64,000 nt of DNA. Origin: Immersiella caudata (taxonomy: Eukaryota; Ascomycota; Sordariomycetes; Sordariales; Lasiosphaeriaceae). Each line of letters begins with the position of its first letter. Within the stretch, counting starts at the first letter, position 1. The notes below the pieces were generated by a model. The model saw only the letters and a list, made by a program, of their open reading frames with translations. It was not told where the DNA came from and made no database searches. Positions 31,223 to 42,130 of this stretch are shown here, one piece after another. Both the position numbers and the translations under genes were made by a program. The DNA lies in contig JAULSU010000006.1 of NCBI GenBank assembly GCA_030512335.1, positions 2,108,001-2,172,000 on the forward strand, given 5' to 3'.

Positions 31223-32421
31223 ATGCTGTCACCCTCGGAGTTCGGAAAAGGCTACGACATGAGCCTGGTCGCTTGCGCCTGGACGCTGTGGGCGGTTGCG
31301 CTCGTCGCCGTCATCTGTCGATTTGTATCGCGACGTCTCCTCGCCGGTCCCAAGTTCTGGAAGGACCTCAAGGCTGATGATTACTTGATGGTCGTTGCGC
31401 TGGTGTCGCTTGCGGGCGTGGCATGGTCGACGAATGAGATTGCAGCGAATGGGAGTAATTATGTCGAGGAGGGCGCGACGGAGGGGTGGTCTGAAGAGCA
31501 GGTTGCGAATGCGGTTTGGGGGAGCAAGATGCTTGTCGCCTTGGAGGAGTTTATGATATCGACTCTGTGGCTGGTGAAGTTTTGCTTGTTGATATTGTAT
31601 GGGCGGATGACGTGAGTTGCTTCTGGGTTGGTATGGTACGTGTTGATGTTGACAAAGTGCTGCAGGTCTGGGCTTCGGGAAAGCCTCGCGGTCAAGGTTA
31701 CCGTAGGCTATTGCATCCTTGCGTTTATCGCCGTCCAGGTGCTTTACCTGGGGGTTTGGTGCCGCCCGATCTACAACTATTGGGCGGTTCCCATACCGCC
31801 TGGGCACGGTGTGTACCTCTCCCGACGTTTTGCTTCCAACTTTCTGATTCTTCTCCCCAAGACCAATGCAAGAACTACCATAACCACCTCATCACGATTA
31901 CGATCCTCCATGTCTCCTCAGACCTAATGATGCTCGCCATTCCAATTCCCATGATCATCAGGACGCGTCTCCCCATCCGCCAAAAGGTCATTCTCTGCGG
32001 CGTCTTCAGCCTCGGTGTTCTCGTCGTCCTACTTGCAATTCTCAACCGGGTTTTCAACTTCGTCATGCCGCACGACCTGGTATTCTTGGCGTGGTACAAT
32101 GGCGAGGCCAGCACCGCAGTCATCATCGCCAACCTTCCTTTCTTGTGGGGTCTTGTTCGCCGAATTTTCGGGTTTGAGTCTTGGGGCGGGAGTGGTGGAA
32201 CGGACCAGAAAAAGAATGGGGCTGGAGGCGGCAACGCGCCGCCGCCGACGATTGGGAGTGCGAAGCAAAAGAGCAGGAGGCAGAGAAAGGGCGAATCGTT
32301 GTTTGATACTGCTTTTTCACGGCATGACAGTGCAGAGCGGATCACTGTAAAGGAGGACGTTGATGTATATTACGGTGACTCTATTGAGTTGGGTGAGCGT
32401 TGCCGGGTGACGGTATCGTGA
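31223..32421 (+). CDS. Fungal rhodopsin-domain (PTH11/SAT4-type) seven-helix membrane protein
   Basis: Three exons: 31223-31611, 31666-31808 and 31862-32421, giving 363 residues. The ATG at 31223 (MLSPSEFGKG) is preferred to the upstream GTG. Hydrophobic helices include LVACAWTLWAVALVAVICRF, YLMVVALVSLAGVAW, a segment around STLWLVKFCLLILYGRM, YCILAFIAVQVLYLGVW, HLITITILHVSSDLMMLAIPIP, KVILCGVFSLGVLVVLLAI and a last one around ASTAVIIANLPFLWGL. The motifs KADDYLM, KxxLLxLYxRM, CRPIYNYW, SDLMMLxIPIPM and IIANLPFLW are hallmarks of the fungal rhodopsin-domain family. Its members include PTH11-like putative receptors and many uncharacterised proteins. The C-terminus is a basic, Gly/Ser-rich cytosolic tail. 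No CFEM domain is present. Ligand and role are unknown. Confidence 0.85.
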
Positions 32422-33816
32422 TGCCGCGGGCCGAGGAGAGTGGGTGGCTTTGGAGTTTGGACTGGCTGGAGTTTGACATATCTTGGCGTGGATTTTATGT
32501 CTTGAGTTGTTTCATATTGCTGGGGGAGTGGATTTGGCGGGTATAATGATGGAATCTTACGACACAAAAGCATGCTACAGGAGATGGCGGGCCACCCTTT
32601 GTGTTTAGTGGTGGTTAGCGTACTGAGCAAGCATCTTTTGATGCCCACCGCTTCATTGTGGCATGTCTTTCATCATGTCTAGCTGAGTGAGCAAGCCGCA
32701 TGACAACGAAGATAAGCCCGCAAACAAAGAAAAAGACTACCAATGCATCTCTGCACTGATTCATACAGTGTTCTTATAGACATACACATCGGCTAGATGC
32801 TGACAGATCAGGCAGTGAGGCATAGGTTGCAAACGTCTTTGCGAGCCAACTGGAGGTCCTCATCTAGACGGTTCTCTGCTATCTTCGGTAATAGGCGCAC
32901 GCCACTTTGTTTATTTGACGTCGAGTTTATGGTCGGATGAAAGGCTTGCCGTCCATCACAGTAGAGGTTTCTTGTGTTTTTTGTCCGAATCTAGGCTATG
33001 GTTCACGTGTGGTGCTATGGGAACAAAAAATGCTCTGCCCATGTGAATTGCAATTTAACATGATTTACATGACAGATAGGTAGTAAGATACGTTAGACCT
33101 GAAGGCGAAGTGCATGAGAAATGTGGTCGGTGACGCAGCATTCAGCATCTCTTGATGCCTGGGGTTCAGATTTATACCAACACAAGACCGCTCTGGTGAA
33201 CTGACTAGCATTCTTTTCATGAAAAGAGGATTGACTCAGAGTGACTGCGCTGAGCGGTTATATTTCCTTAGTTTCTGCGTTACGACCCAAGGCAATTGCT
33301 CAACAATAGTTGTCGGCAAACTATGAGTCCTTGTATTAATATCATTGTTACATTTAGCATTATGAGGTTGGGTTGTCTCTTATCCCCGGATTTCTGATGC
33401 AACCGCCCAACAATTACTAACTGGTTTCTAGCTGGACCCAGAATGAGGAAGAATGTTCCGTCATGTACTCTGCTGCCGCACTGGCTTTGCCCTACTTCAG
33501 TGCCGCTGAAATAGCCAGTCATCTTTGTTGATACAAAAGTGGCCGGTGAGATACCACCCTTTGAACTAATGATTATGTTGAGGTGTGGCTTGCGGCCATG
33601 CTGCTTGAACCGTCTCGACGTGGCTGGTCTCACGGACGCCTAGGTCGCGGGGATCAACCGTGAAAGCAAGATCGGTACTTCTTGTTGGATTGCGCAGCCG
33701 CCAGGTGAGGGGCCATGAGGACCGACAAATCGAGTGACCGCTCGAAGCCGACATAACCCCCCGCTGGAAACACCTCGCCAGTTGTATTGAGTCGTGAATA
33801 CTTCTCCCCATCTGCG
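32422..33816. other. Gene-free, AT-richer stretch between convergent genes
   Basis: The sequence is more AT-rich than its surroundings, mainly 32640-33560. A 117-codon minus-strand frame at 33280-33633 has no domain character. I see no transposon ends or repeats. Confidence 0.4.
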
Positions 33817-34779
33817 TCAACCATCCTTCTTCCACCCACCAGCGAAGAAATGCCGAACCAGCGGGCGTCTCCCCTTGTCCCAGCTTAACCCCCACTCATC
33901 ATACCACTCTCCCCGGAATCCCGACAAGGGCAAGACCGCGACATCCCCAAAATACTTTGTAGTTTTCGTGTTGACAAGATCCCCGTACGAGTCGAACTTT
34001 GGATTCATGTCCTTGAGCAGTCCCAGCATCACCTCCGTCCAAGCCACTGGCCCAGTCGTGTTGACAACATCGAAATCACTAAACTTCACTTTATCCAGAG
34101 TTGTGTGCTGCCGGTCCGCGAGGTCTTGCAGGCTCGTCAACATCCGGTTGATCATCCTCTGGAAGATTGTATGGTTCGGCGCTGCGGCGACAGTCCACTG
34201 ACAGAACTGCACAGGATAGACGAAATCCTTCGGGTTAGGATCGACCGCCTCGTCATTCTCAAGGGCAACGATGAGATTGACATCCCGTCGCCGATCAGCA
34301 GGCAACCAGGTATCTGGAGGGATGACGGGTCTCGTGTCGATATCGCTGTAGATGCCTCCGTAGACGTAGAGCAAGAGGTAGCGGAGCATGTCTGATCTTG
34401 AGCCGTAATTGCTGAGCGCGTGGTACGTCGCCACGATATCTGGGCGGTCCGAAAAATGCTCGGCGAGGAAAATTTCGGCTTCAGGGGTCCCGACCAGGGT
34501 GTAGGTGTAGCCGGGGGACATCGAAATCCATTCGTTGGCGTGCAAGGAACTCTCTCTGAGGAATTCTGTCTTCACAAGCGGACAGAAGATCTGCCATATC
34601 CGCTTCGGGATGGGAATCTCGGGGTCTGGCGGCTGGTCGGCGTCGAATTGTGGGCCCTTTCCGGATTTGTGCAGCACCCGCCGGCCCGGGGGTGTCCAGG
34701 TGAGGATGAGGACGAAGAAAGTCGTGGTCATCAACCACAAGAGAATGGCGCGCAGGCGCCTAGGCGAGACCACAATCAT
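33817..34779 (-). CDS. GT32-family glycosyltransferase (OCH1-like, type II membrane)
   Basis: A single exon of 320 residues from the ATG at 34779. The frame is open to 35106, but this ATG places the hydrophobic anchor (ILLWLMTTTFFVLILTW) right after a short basic tail, as in Golgi type II enzymes. The motifs IPKRIWQIF, NYGSRSDMLRYLLLYVYGGIYSDIDTRP and WTVAAAPNH belong to the glycosyltransferase sugar-binding DXD family (GT32); SDIDTRP carries the DXD that binds metal and nucleotide sugar. A late TGPVAWTEVM segment is also conserved in Och1-type mannosyltransferases. It probably extends N-glycans or glycolipid mannose chains in the Golgi. The exact acceptor is not evident. Confidence 0.87.
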   Translation of the reverse strand: MIVVSPRRLRAILLWLMTTTFFVLILTWTPPGRRVLHKSGKGPQFDADQPPDPEIPIPKRIWQIFCPLVKTEFLRESSLHANEWISMSPGYTYTLVGTPEAEIFLAEHFSDRPDIVATYHALSNYGSRSDMLRYLLLYVYGGIYSDIDTRPVIPPDTWLPADRRRDVNLIVALENDEAVDPNPKDFVYPVQFCQWTVAAAPNHTIFQRMINRMLTSLQDLADRQHTTLDKVKFSDFDVVNTTGPVAWTEVMLGLLKDMNPKFDSYGDLVNTKTTKYFGDVAVLPLSGFRGEWYDEWGLSWDKGRRPLVRHFFAGGWKKDG

Positions 34780-37128
34780 TATTCCAGGCGCAAATGCATG
34801 AGGAAAGGGAAGCGCTCTTGACCGCGGTTTTGCGTGAAGAAAAGGTGGGAGAGCGAGCCGTGGCCTTTTTTTCGTGGGAGGAAGGGAAAGATCCAACGGT
34901 GAGAGCGGCGCAGTCGAGGCCATTGCGTCGCGCCCCACAACGCCCGACATTCCATCCAATGTTGACTTACACAGCACAGTGCCAATCATTGGGAGTCGCG
35001 GCACAGCCGTTTTCCCCGGTGGTCTGCTGCTCGGCAGGTGAGGCGTGTGTAACGTGAGACGACTGGTCGTCGAATTTTGATTGGTCGTATTGCACATAGG
35101 GCCCACGCATCAATCCATGTGCCGTTTGTTCCGGAGTAAGGATCACGACCCATGTTTCGAATCTGCCCTGTCAAAGTTGGGTATTGCTCCCCGAATAAAA
35201 TCCTTCGCACCCAGGCAGCCATGGCAGATCCCCCTAACCAGCCACGTGCCTGCCCAATCATCATCACTACCAATTTCACCCATATCCACTCTCTCCTGTC
35301 CCACTTGTTAATCGCGTCTCGGATAGCAGCAGCCACTTTCTCACCAGAAATCTCGCTTCACCTGGAACGATGGAGCGAGGGGCCCAGCTCCAATCCACAA
35401 CTCACCATGTTTGTGGAGTTTCCTTCATCGGGCTCGACACCGCCGCGCCGCCTGCACGCCTGACGCCGACGCTGACATCACTAAGCCATCCAACGCTTCA
35501 GGCTGAACACTCTGCGCCTCACTCCTGCACTCAGCGCCAATCTCGGTGGTTGGTCCCTGAATTGTGTAACGGTATCGCCGAGCATTTTCACCAACGAGAA
35601 AGCCAGAAGGTGATGAATATGGATGCCTCAATGCATAGGCAACTGCAGGGAGCCAAGTCGCAACCCTCTTTCTATTGCATATTGATAGCGATTTGCCGCA
35701 TCACTACGCCGATGGAAGGGAGTCTCATATGCGCGTTGGGGGTGCAACTGTGGGAACCCGGAAGGCCTGCAAGGTTTCGTCACGCAATTGCAATGGAAGG
35801 CGTGCACACTGCCAGGAACTGGTCCTGGAGACACAGACGCTCCGTAAATCAGTACGCTTCTCAAGCGGAAACAGACTGGCATGCAAGTTGAGGCCGCTGC
35901 AGAGCAGGTCGGGCTGCCTCATCTTCGGCAGCAACGAAGTGCTCCCCTCTTGGACAGCGTCTGCGTCCAGCGAGCAACATGGTCGCTTCAAGGAACATGT
36001 GCTAGACGAGATCAAGACTAAGTCAAGCTACTGCCTCTCTCAAATACTTGGATGGACCAATGCCATACGTTGAAGACCATTGGACAGCACTGGGACGGTC
36101 TCAGTATTGCCAACACAACCAGAGCGGGGCCAAGCCAGCTGGGACCTGCATTTTTTCCCCAGAATAATCGGTGTTTGTCAAATCTGATGACCCCAACATC
36201 GGTTGACGGTATGGTGTTGCGAGAAACTCACAGCCAAACGCACCGACGGACACGTTAGTCGTTGCTCCGGCCAGCCTTCTGCTGATTGAGACACAGTTGA
36301 GATTCAGACGCTCATTGCGAGTCTCACAGGTCAGGCAGGAATGGCAACTCTTTTCAGTGTCACCAAAGCCCACGCAGATCCCCTAATGTCCCCTGTCGTC
36401 AACCCCAACGGACTCGAGCCCCTTTCATAAACTGACACCACGGTTGGATGCGACGGCCCCGATGTCAAACTTCTCCCATGGCAGACGGATAGCTGGCGAG
36501 GGCATAGATCGTGGAGCTACGGGTACCAAATTGGAAGGTGAGAGACTTTTGCGATATTTGTTGCCGAGGGGTTGTTGTCTTTGATGGTTGTGGGAAAGGC
36601 AACAGGTGATTCATGGCGGGTATTTTCGGCGTTGTGTCTGTGTTGACAGACTCGACTTCTTCTTTTCTTCACTTCATGGCTAGGATACCATGCTTCCAAC
36701 AGGATGGTTTTGTGCAGTGTCCATTATATTGTCTCCCGGTCAGCGGAGTTGTGGAACGTATTGAGGTAGTGGTCGGAATCACGTCAGCAGGGAATTTTCT
36801 GGTCACTTGAAAAATTTATTATGCACTCTAGCAGATGATTGTAACTCTATACTCATCTATGCTCCCAGCCTGATTGTGGCTTGTGCAACTTATGGGCATA
36901 AAACGCCCCCTGCCATGTCTGGTATACCCATCCTGAACGCCATGTTTAAACCTGACCCATAAATGCAAGCCTAATCTGTAGCTTTCCCACTATGAAGTGG
37001 CGCCGTTCATGTCCAGCCAAGACCCCAAGGCATTGTCCTAGCCCTTTGTCTGTCCCATATTGTAACGCCATTCCCAGCCAGATACCCTTTGCATCCGTCC
37101 AAAACACCCTGATGCTAATCTTCAACAT
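34780..37128. other. Gene-free stretch, 2.3 kb
   Basis: It runs from the 5' side of the GT32 gene to the 3' side of the RING gene. Several 80-170-codon frames occur on both strands. None shows a domain, a signal peptide with good context or codon regularity, and I support no gene. A short gene with unusual structure could be missed. Confidence 0.35.
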
Positions 37129-38241
37129 CTAAGGGCATCCCGCCTGCGCCTCATGATGCTGATGCACCTCCTGCGCAGCAAACTCCGCTCCCTTGGCCGC
37201 CTTCACCTCAGGCTCAACCGACCTCCGGCAAACCGGGCAGGTGTTGTGTTGCTTCAGCCAAGGTGTCACGCACTCTCCATGGAAAAAGTGGCTGCAAGGA
37301 AGGACCGATGCTTCGTCTCCAACGCTCATCTCATCGACGCAAATGACGCAGCGCGTCTTGGACTCGCCAGCGAGCATCTTCTCGTCGATCTCGCGGACCT
37401 CGAGCTTGTCGATCGCGGCTTGGGAGGCGGGCGGAGCGCCACCATGCCCAGATCGCTCGCGGAGCTGGCTGATGATTCGGTCGAGTGCTTCTTGGGAGTA
37501 GACTGCGTCGCCAAAGACAGCAACGGAGGGGTTGAAGAGCGATGTAAGGAGCGCGCCGAGGAAGCTGGGAACCATTGGCGGCACTCCAAACTCGAACGGC
37601 GGAGGAGTCTGCTGCGGCTGCGCTTGGAATTGGGCGTTCTCCTGGGCAGCATCTTCGGCGGATCGTCCTGGGGTAGTGGTGCCGGTAGAGGGTGGGGCAG
37701 TCGGGGTGGGGCCGTGTGCAATGGGCGGGAAAACGAAGTTCATGCCGAAGTGGGCCACCGGCGGACCCCTCGGGCCGGCCGCGTTAGGTGGGAGAACGTG
37801 GGTATCGCTCACAATAGTTGTGAAGAACGTGATGGCGGGGGGAGGGACCATGAAGACGAACTCGGGTCGCGGCGCATGCGGAGGTCGAGTCTGGTCTTGA
37901 TTCGATGTCTGCGCGCCGTTCTCGGGCTGGGTGGTTGGTGGTGCGCCACTCATCTCTTGGTCGGGACTGCTTGATGTGTTGGTGGTGGATGTAGGTTGAG
38001 AATTGATAGGCGCATCGCCCTCGGGCGACCGCTGGTTGTGGAAGCGGCGTGGGTCATTCTCTAGAGTGATCTGTGGGTCTGTTAGTGACTGCCGACTCTG
38101 AAGTGAATGGAGGGACTCGCGAACAATCTCCGTGGATGCACTGCGGCAAGCAGGACATTCAATAGCATCCGCCTGCTGCTGCCACTGGTTGTGGCACGCA
38201 TGGCAGTACATCGCCGTGTTCGTGTTGTTGTGATCGGACAT
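37129..38241 (-). CDS. RING-H2 E3 ubiquitin ligase with N-terminal zinc ribbon (RNF115/126-like)
   Basis: A single exon of 370 residues. The N-terminus has a zinc ribbon, YCHACHNQW (about 12-20) and IECPACRS (about 28-35), as in RNF115/RNF126. A long Pro/Thr/Gln-rich region follows, containing the conserved ENDPRRFHN and FPPIAHGP segments. After the helix EALDRIISQLRERS comes KxxVRExD (KLEVREIDEKML). The RING-H2 finger is CVICVDEM, LPCSHFFHGECVTPWLKQHNTCPVCRR (about 295-345). The C-terminus is His/Gln-rich. RNF126-type ligases ubiquitinate misfolded or BAG6-bound clients through the N-terminal zinc finger; fungal members are less studied, so the client is inferred only. Confidence 0.9.
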   Translation of the reverse strand: MSDHNNTNTAMYCHACHNQWQQQADAIECPACRSASTEIVRESLHSLQSRQSLTDPQITLENDPRRFHNQRSPEGDAPINSQPTSTTNTSSSPDQEMSGAPPTTQPENGAQTSNQDQTRPPHAPRPEFVFMVPPPAITFFTTIVSDTHVLPPNAAGPRGPPVAHFGMNFVFPPIAHGPTPTAPPSTGTTTPGRSAEDAAQENAQFQAQPQQTPPPFEFGVPPMVPSFLGALLTSLFNPSVAVFGDAVYSQEALDRIISQLRERSGHGGAPPASQAAIDKLEVREIDEKMLAGESKTRCVICVDEMSVGDEASVLPCSHFFHGECVTPWLKQHNTCPVCRRSVEPEVKAAKGAEFAAQEVHQHHEAQAGCP

Positions 38242-39385
38242 GTCGTCTTACCTTCTTCCCAATGATGAGTAAGCAGGTGAACGGACGATGTTGCAGTGAT
38301 AAGGTAGCTTCGGCCAGCCGATGAGGTAACTGTGATATCAAATCTTGAAGGCGATTGGAAGATCTATTTTATTATTGGTGTTTCGAGCTGTCGCGGGAAG
38401 TGAAGGAGGATGCAAGTACGAGTGACAAATTATGCGTATTCTGGCGATATATACCTGGTGCTGGACGGGCGTGGAATGAGCCGGCCACATGTGACGTCGA
38501 TGAGATTCTGGAAGTTGCCATTCCCAGTTGCGTGAGTCCAGCTGGCGCTGTGGGCCACCATCAGCCAATCAGCGTGCATTTTTCAGGTTTGCGCCGAACC
38601 TTGGCATTGCGCCAAGAATTCCGGAGAAATCGAGGAAATTCCACTCCTGAGCTGCGCATCAAGCTGAAGCAGCAGCGCAATCGGACGAAACGGACGGATT
38701 CTGAGTATCACCAGTGGCTTTGGGCATCAACCTCGACATTTTATCTGCGAGACTTGCCCCGGAGGAGAACCACGTTTCAGCGGCAAGTCGACGCCAAGAC
38801 GCTGCGAGTGCGGACGGCCCGGCTTGGTGGCGCTACTCTCTTTCCCCAAAGGTGGCGGCCTTCCCCGGATTCTCGGAGAGCTCGGAGTGCAAGGGCTAGG
38901 GTGCGGCATCAACGCCCTTCTCTAGGGCCTTGCTGAACCAAACTTTGTCCCATCCTCTATTCTACCAGGGAGAGTCAAAGTGTTCCGAGAGTAGTTCATT
39001 CCACACTGTCTCTGCGGTACGCGCCCAAGGGAAATCCACCACTCAATGGAGGGCCAGATGGACAGCGCATGGCAGCCCTTTGCTTTGCAGGATGAGCCAG
39101 TCCATTATATACGCGAGGACGCAAGAAGCTGTCAAGATACGCGTGAGATACTGCTTCCTCCCGCAATGGAGTTGCATGATTAGAAGGGAAGGAGCCTCCC
39201 ACCGAAACCGTGAGCTCCCAGGTCGCATCTTTGACATTCCAAGTTTGCAACACAGCTTTGGATTTTGCATCATTCGTTCATCTCACACACCTCGTTCATC
39301 CTACATACCGCATCGGCCTTTCCATCTCCGCCTCAACTCCCTAAGTTACCTGATATACATACCTACACTCATCCGCCTAACGAAA
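38242..39385. other. Intergenic between divergent RING and secreted-protein genes
   Basis: It contains both promoters. A TATATA lies near 39109. A 193-codon plus-strand frame at 38355-38936 has no protein-like character and covers the RING promoter, so I do not call it. Confidence 0.4.
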
Positions 39386-39788
39386 ATGCTTACCAAGTTG
39401 GCCACCACCGCTGTTATCATTGTCGCCTACATCATCCCTCTCGCCAACGGCTTCATCATAAACAGCTACCGGGGCAGCGATTGTCATGGCATGGCAATGG
39501 GCGAATTCGCGACCCAGAATTCCGACCACCCAGTCTGCGAAAACTTCATCAATCCCGAGGCCTCTTCAGTGTTCGTGACGCCACAGCCAGGGGACGAAGG
39601 CAACTGTGTGTTCTCCCCGTGCCTTCCGTTCTGAGCCTCGACGCCACAGTGCTAACAAGTGCCGAGGGTTCAAAATCTGGACGTCGTGTTCTCAAGAGGC
39701 AGTCCTCGGAGAGTCACAGCGCGGCTGCATCAACATCCCGAGAGGTCCAAAGGGTCATGCGGTGCTTCAGGTTGTTCAAGGTTGTTGA
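39386..39788 (+). CDS. Small secreted Cys-rich protein (alternative gene models)
   Basis: The ATG at 39386 opens a signal peptide (LATTAVIIVAYIIPLANG, cleavage near ANG-F). Unspliced, the frame stops at 39634 and gives 82 residues. A better model splices 39571-39649 (GTTCGT donor, CACAG acceptor, phase 2). It then continues to 39788 for 107 residues. That exon adds KCRGFKIWTSC, RGCINIP and a final GC, so the mature protein has six Cys and could form three disulfides. The downstream exon is clearly protein-like, which favours splicing; the unspliced form would have a different Cys set. I recognise no named family. A role as secreted effector, antimicrobial or wall protein is possible, but none is shown. 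Confidence 0.55.
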
Positions 39789-40316
39789 CCTTGATTTATT
39801 CGCGGGTTGATTGTTGGAGCATGAGATATCGGAAGGCGCACAATGAGGTTTGGAGTCAAGGCGATGAAGTATCGAAGTGCAATGAAGAATTTCTCTTTCT
39901 TGTCTCCTTGATGCATCACGTGGCTCATTTGGGGTCGAGACTTACAGCCCTATTTGGGTGATGGTTGTGCATAACGTTACGCGTTCCATCAGGGCGGCCT
40001 CTGAAAACGTGAGGGGCGATGACGAATCCCAAGCCCGCGGTTCATCACGCCCTCGAACAGCGGCCACTCACAAGCCCAGCCCCCGCAGATAAGGGGCCAG
40101 CTACCTCTCCCGGTAAGACGGGCATTTAATCAGCCGATTCAGCACAAAATCAGGCCATCAACATTCAACTTTCAACTTCACGCCATAGATCACGCCCACA
40201 CCTCCAATACCGCTCCTCAATTGAGATACTTCGCGGCCACGCCGCAGCTCGAATCCAACGGCCGTTCAAAGCAACTGCATGTCGGTGATAGCTACAACCA
40301 CAACCAACTTACCACC
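39789..40316. other. Intergenic, promoter of the Cys-repeat gene
   Basis: Between two plus-strand genes. The last about 130 bases are A/C-rich like a 5' UTR. No other feature is seen. Confidence 0.4.
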
Positions 40317-40937
40317 ATGACGATGGACGGCAAAACCCAAGCTGCGCTCCGCAGCATCACGCCAAATTACAGCAATGGTCAACTCCAAACCATCCCCCTC
40401 GCCGACGATATCACTCCTGACGAACCGCCTTCCTACGAAGCCGCAACAACAGCCTCCTCCTCCTCCCAAACCAGACAAAACCCCCGATCGCCGACCTCAC
40501 CCCCAATAACTACGCCAGCACGCCCCGCCACCGCGTCCTCCCAGTCATCGTCCACCCCCTCATCAAACAACGGTATGCTCAGCTCTCTACGAACCCACAA
40601 CACCCCATACACACCCCCAAAACCGATGAAAGTCTACTTCGCCATGGACCCCACCGTCAAAACAACCCTCGAATCCGCTCCGGGCTGCTGCTTCAGCACA
40701 ACAGGCGGTTGTTTCTTCAGCGACATGGGAGGGTGCTGCTTCAGCGACACACAGGGGTGTTTTTTCTCGAGGAACGGGGGGTTTTGCTTTTCCGAGGATG
40801 CGGGCTGTTTCTTTAGTAAGAATGCCGGTTGCTGTTTTTCGGACCACGAGGGGTGTTTCTTTTCGGACAATAAGGGGTGTTGTTTTACGGACGGCAATGC
40901 CAGGCCGGGGGATGGGAAAGGGGGTTGGAGGAGGTGA
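40317..40937 (+). CDS. Protein with nine tandem Cys-rich octapeptides
   Basis: A single exon of 206 residues from the ATG at 40317; the frame extends upstream only to a TTG at 40221. The N-terminal half is Ser/Thr/Pro-rich and disordered, with a PPxY motif (EPPSYEAA, about residue 44) that could bind WW domains such as those of Rsp5/NEDD4 ligases. From about residue 124 to 195 an eight-residue unit repeats nine times without break. The consensus is G-C-(C/F)-F-(S/T)-x-x-x: GCCFSTTG, GCFFSDMG, GCCFSDTQ, GCFFSRNG, GFCFSEDA, GCFFSKNA, GCCFSDHE, GCFFSDNK, GCCFTDGN. Units with CC and CF alternate almost regularly. There is no signal peptide or membrane helix. The Cys could be acylated, bind metal or form a stacked beta structure; I know no assigned function. 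Confidence 0.7.
   Translation: MTMDGKTQAALRSITPNYSNGQLQTIPLADDITPDEPPSYEAATTASSSSQTRQNPRSPTSPPITTPARPATASSQSSSTPSSNNGMLSSLRTHNTPYTPPKPMKVYFAMDPTVKTTLESAPGCCFSTTGGCFFSDMGGCCFSDTQGCFFSRNGGFCFSEDAGCFFSKNAGCCFSDHEGCFFSDNKGCCFTDGNARPGDGKGGWRR
40686..40902 (+). repeat. Nine tandem 24-bp units inside the Cys-repeat gene
   Basis: The DNA repeats with a 24-bp period (core GG-TG(C/T)-(T)TTC-(T)TC). Third-position divergence between units is strong while the Cys/Phe/Ser pattern is kept. The array is therefore old and under selection for its protein sequence rather than freshly expanded. Confidence 0.75.
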
Positions 40938-42130
40938 GTTGATGAAGGGTTTGTCGTCGCTGGAACAGAAGAGGAGAAGGGCGGCTGCGAGGTTAGGTCT
41001 TTGATGATATGCGAGATGGGTAGGTTGGATCCCTGTCGGGGTTGGGCTTTTATGATACTCAGATCGAGGCGTAGAGGGTCAAGTCTCAGTGGCGCAAGGA
41101 GCCTGGAGCCAAGAAGCGAACGGAACCATTGAACGGTGTATCAAAGTTGAGTTGAGGATGAGACACCAATTTCGAGACTCTCTTCAACGAATTCTACACT
41201 CTGACCGACCAGGAAACCAGGTTTCGCACGAGAGGCCTGATACACATCTTTGTGGTGGCTTTGATTTCGTTGCCCTCAAGCTTCATTGGGCTTTCAAAGG
41301 AAGCCACAGTGCTTTGTAAAATTGCTAGGCCAAGGAACTTGAATTGCACTCACTCGGATGGCCGATGAAAAACAGTTGGGAGTGGCCGCCGGTCGATTTT
41401 GAAGAGTGGAAAGAAAATACCAATGGAGGCAGGCCTGCATGTCAGTATCTATGCTTATTGGCAACCGCATCCTCTAGAATAAAGACAAGCTTCTCACTTT
41501 GCATTTCAAAAACATGTGGAGAAATGATGACATGGTGGTTTGGAATCAGCGAGCACTGGCCCTCTCGGACTTTCGTCCTCTCACTTCTTGTGTCACCCCA
41601 TGCGCTGCATCTTACCTGCTTTGGTGCAATTGATTCGACGTTGAGCCAGCTCCTTGCGCAGTTGCAAGGCCCAACATCTTGTCGATCACGACATGTTCTC
41701 GTCGCAGTCGCCAACACAGGCAAGCAAAAACGCCTTGCTGTCGACCCTGGCCCGATTGGACTGGGGCCCCGCACATGCGGCGGAGCTGGGCCGCAGGATT
41801 CGGAGCCGATTGCCGCTTGGGAGGTCCGATGCCTCAGCCCCTGGCAGCCAAGCCAATCATCCACCCAGACCCAACCTGCAGCTGCCCCCGTTCGACCGCA
41901 TCTGCAGGGAGGAGCTAATTCAAGATGAGCTCGTAGTGCGCTGTTTCAGCGTCTGACTCAGATTCAGCTCAACTCCAGACAACATCAGCCCTCAAAACGA
42001 CAACGGTCCTCCCCAACCTCAATCCGTCTGACCAAACCCGCCTGTCACTTATAACAACGGTCTCGGTCACCTCGCACAGGCGGAACTGCGAAAGCTGCAT
42101 CTTCCCGCCTGAGACAACCCCGGACCCACC
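40938..42130. other. Gene-free stretch before the 1698-residue gene
   Basis: The frames here are short and lack domains. The last about 250 bases are the leader of the next gene. Nothing else is seen. Confidence 0.4.

Noticed and set aside
33280..33633. 117-codon minus-strand frame in AT-richer DNA
   Set aside because: No signal peptide, domain or splice context; it is probably chance.
17505..35106. A secondary-metabolite cluster, considered because a membrane protein, a glycosyltransferase and secreted proteins lie within the window
   Set aside because: No polyketide synthase, NRPS, terpene synthase, P450 or pathway regulator is present, and the genes between are housekeeping.
35370..35891. 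173-codon plus-strand frame in the 34780-37128 gap
   Set aside because: Composition is random and no domain or conserved motif is visible; frames on the other strand are equally long.
38355..38936. 193-codon plus-strand frame between the RING and secreted-protein genes
   Set aside because: No domain, Arg-rich random composition, and it covers the promoter and leader of the RING gene.
40587..40897. Two antisense frames over the Cys repeat, with a periodic Lys/Gln/His/Pro pattern
   Set aside because: The periodicity only reflects the 24-bp DNA repeat; they have no start context or features of their own.
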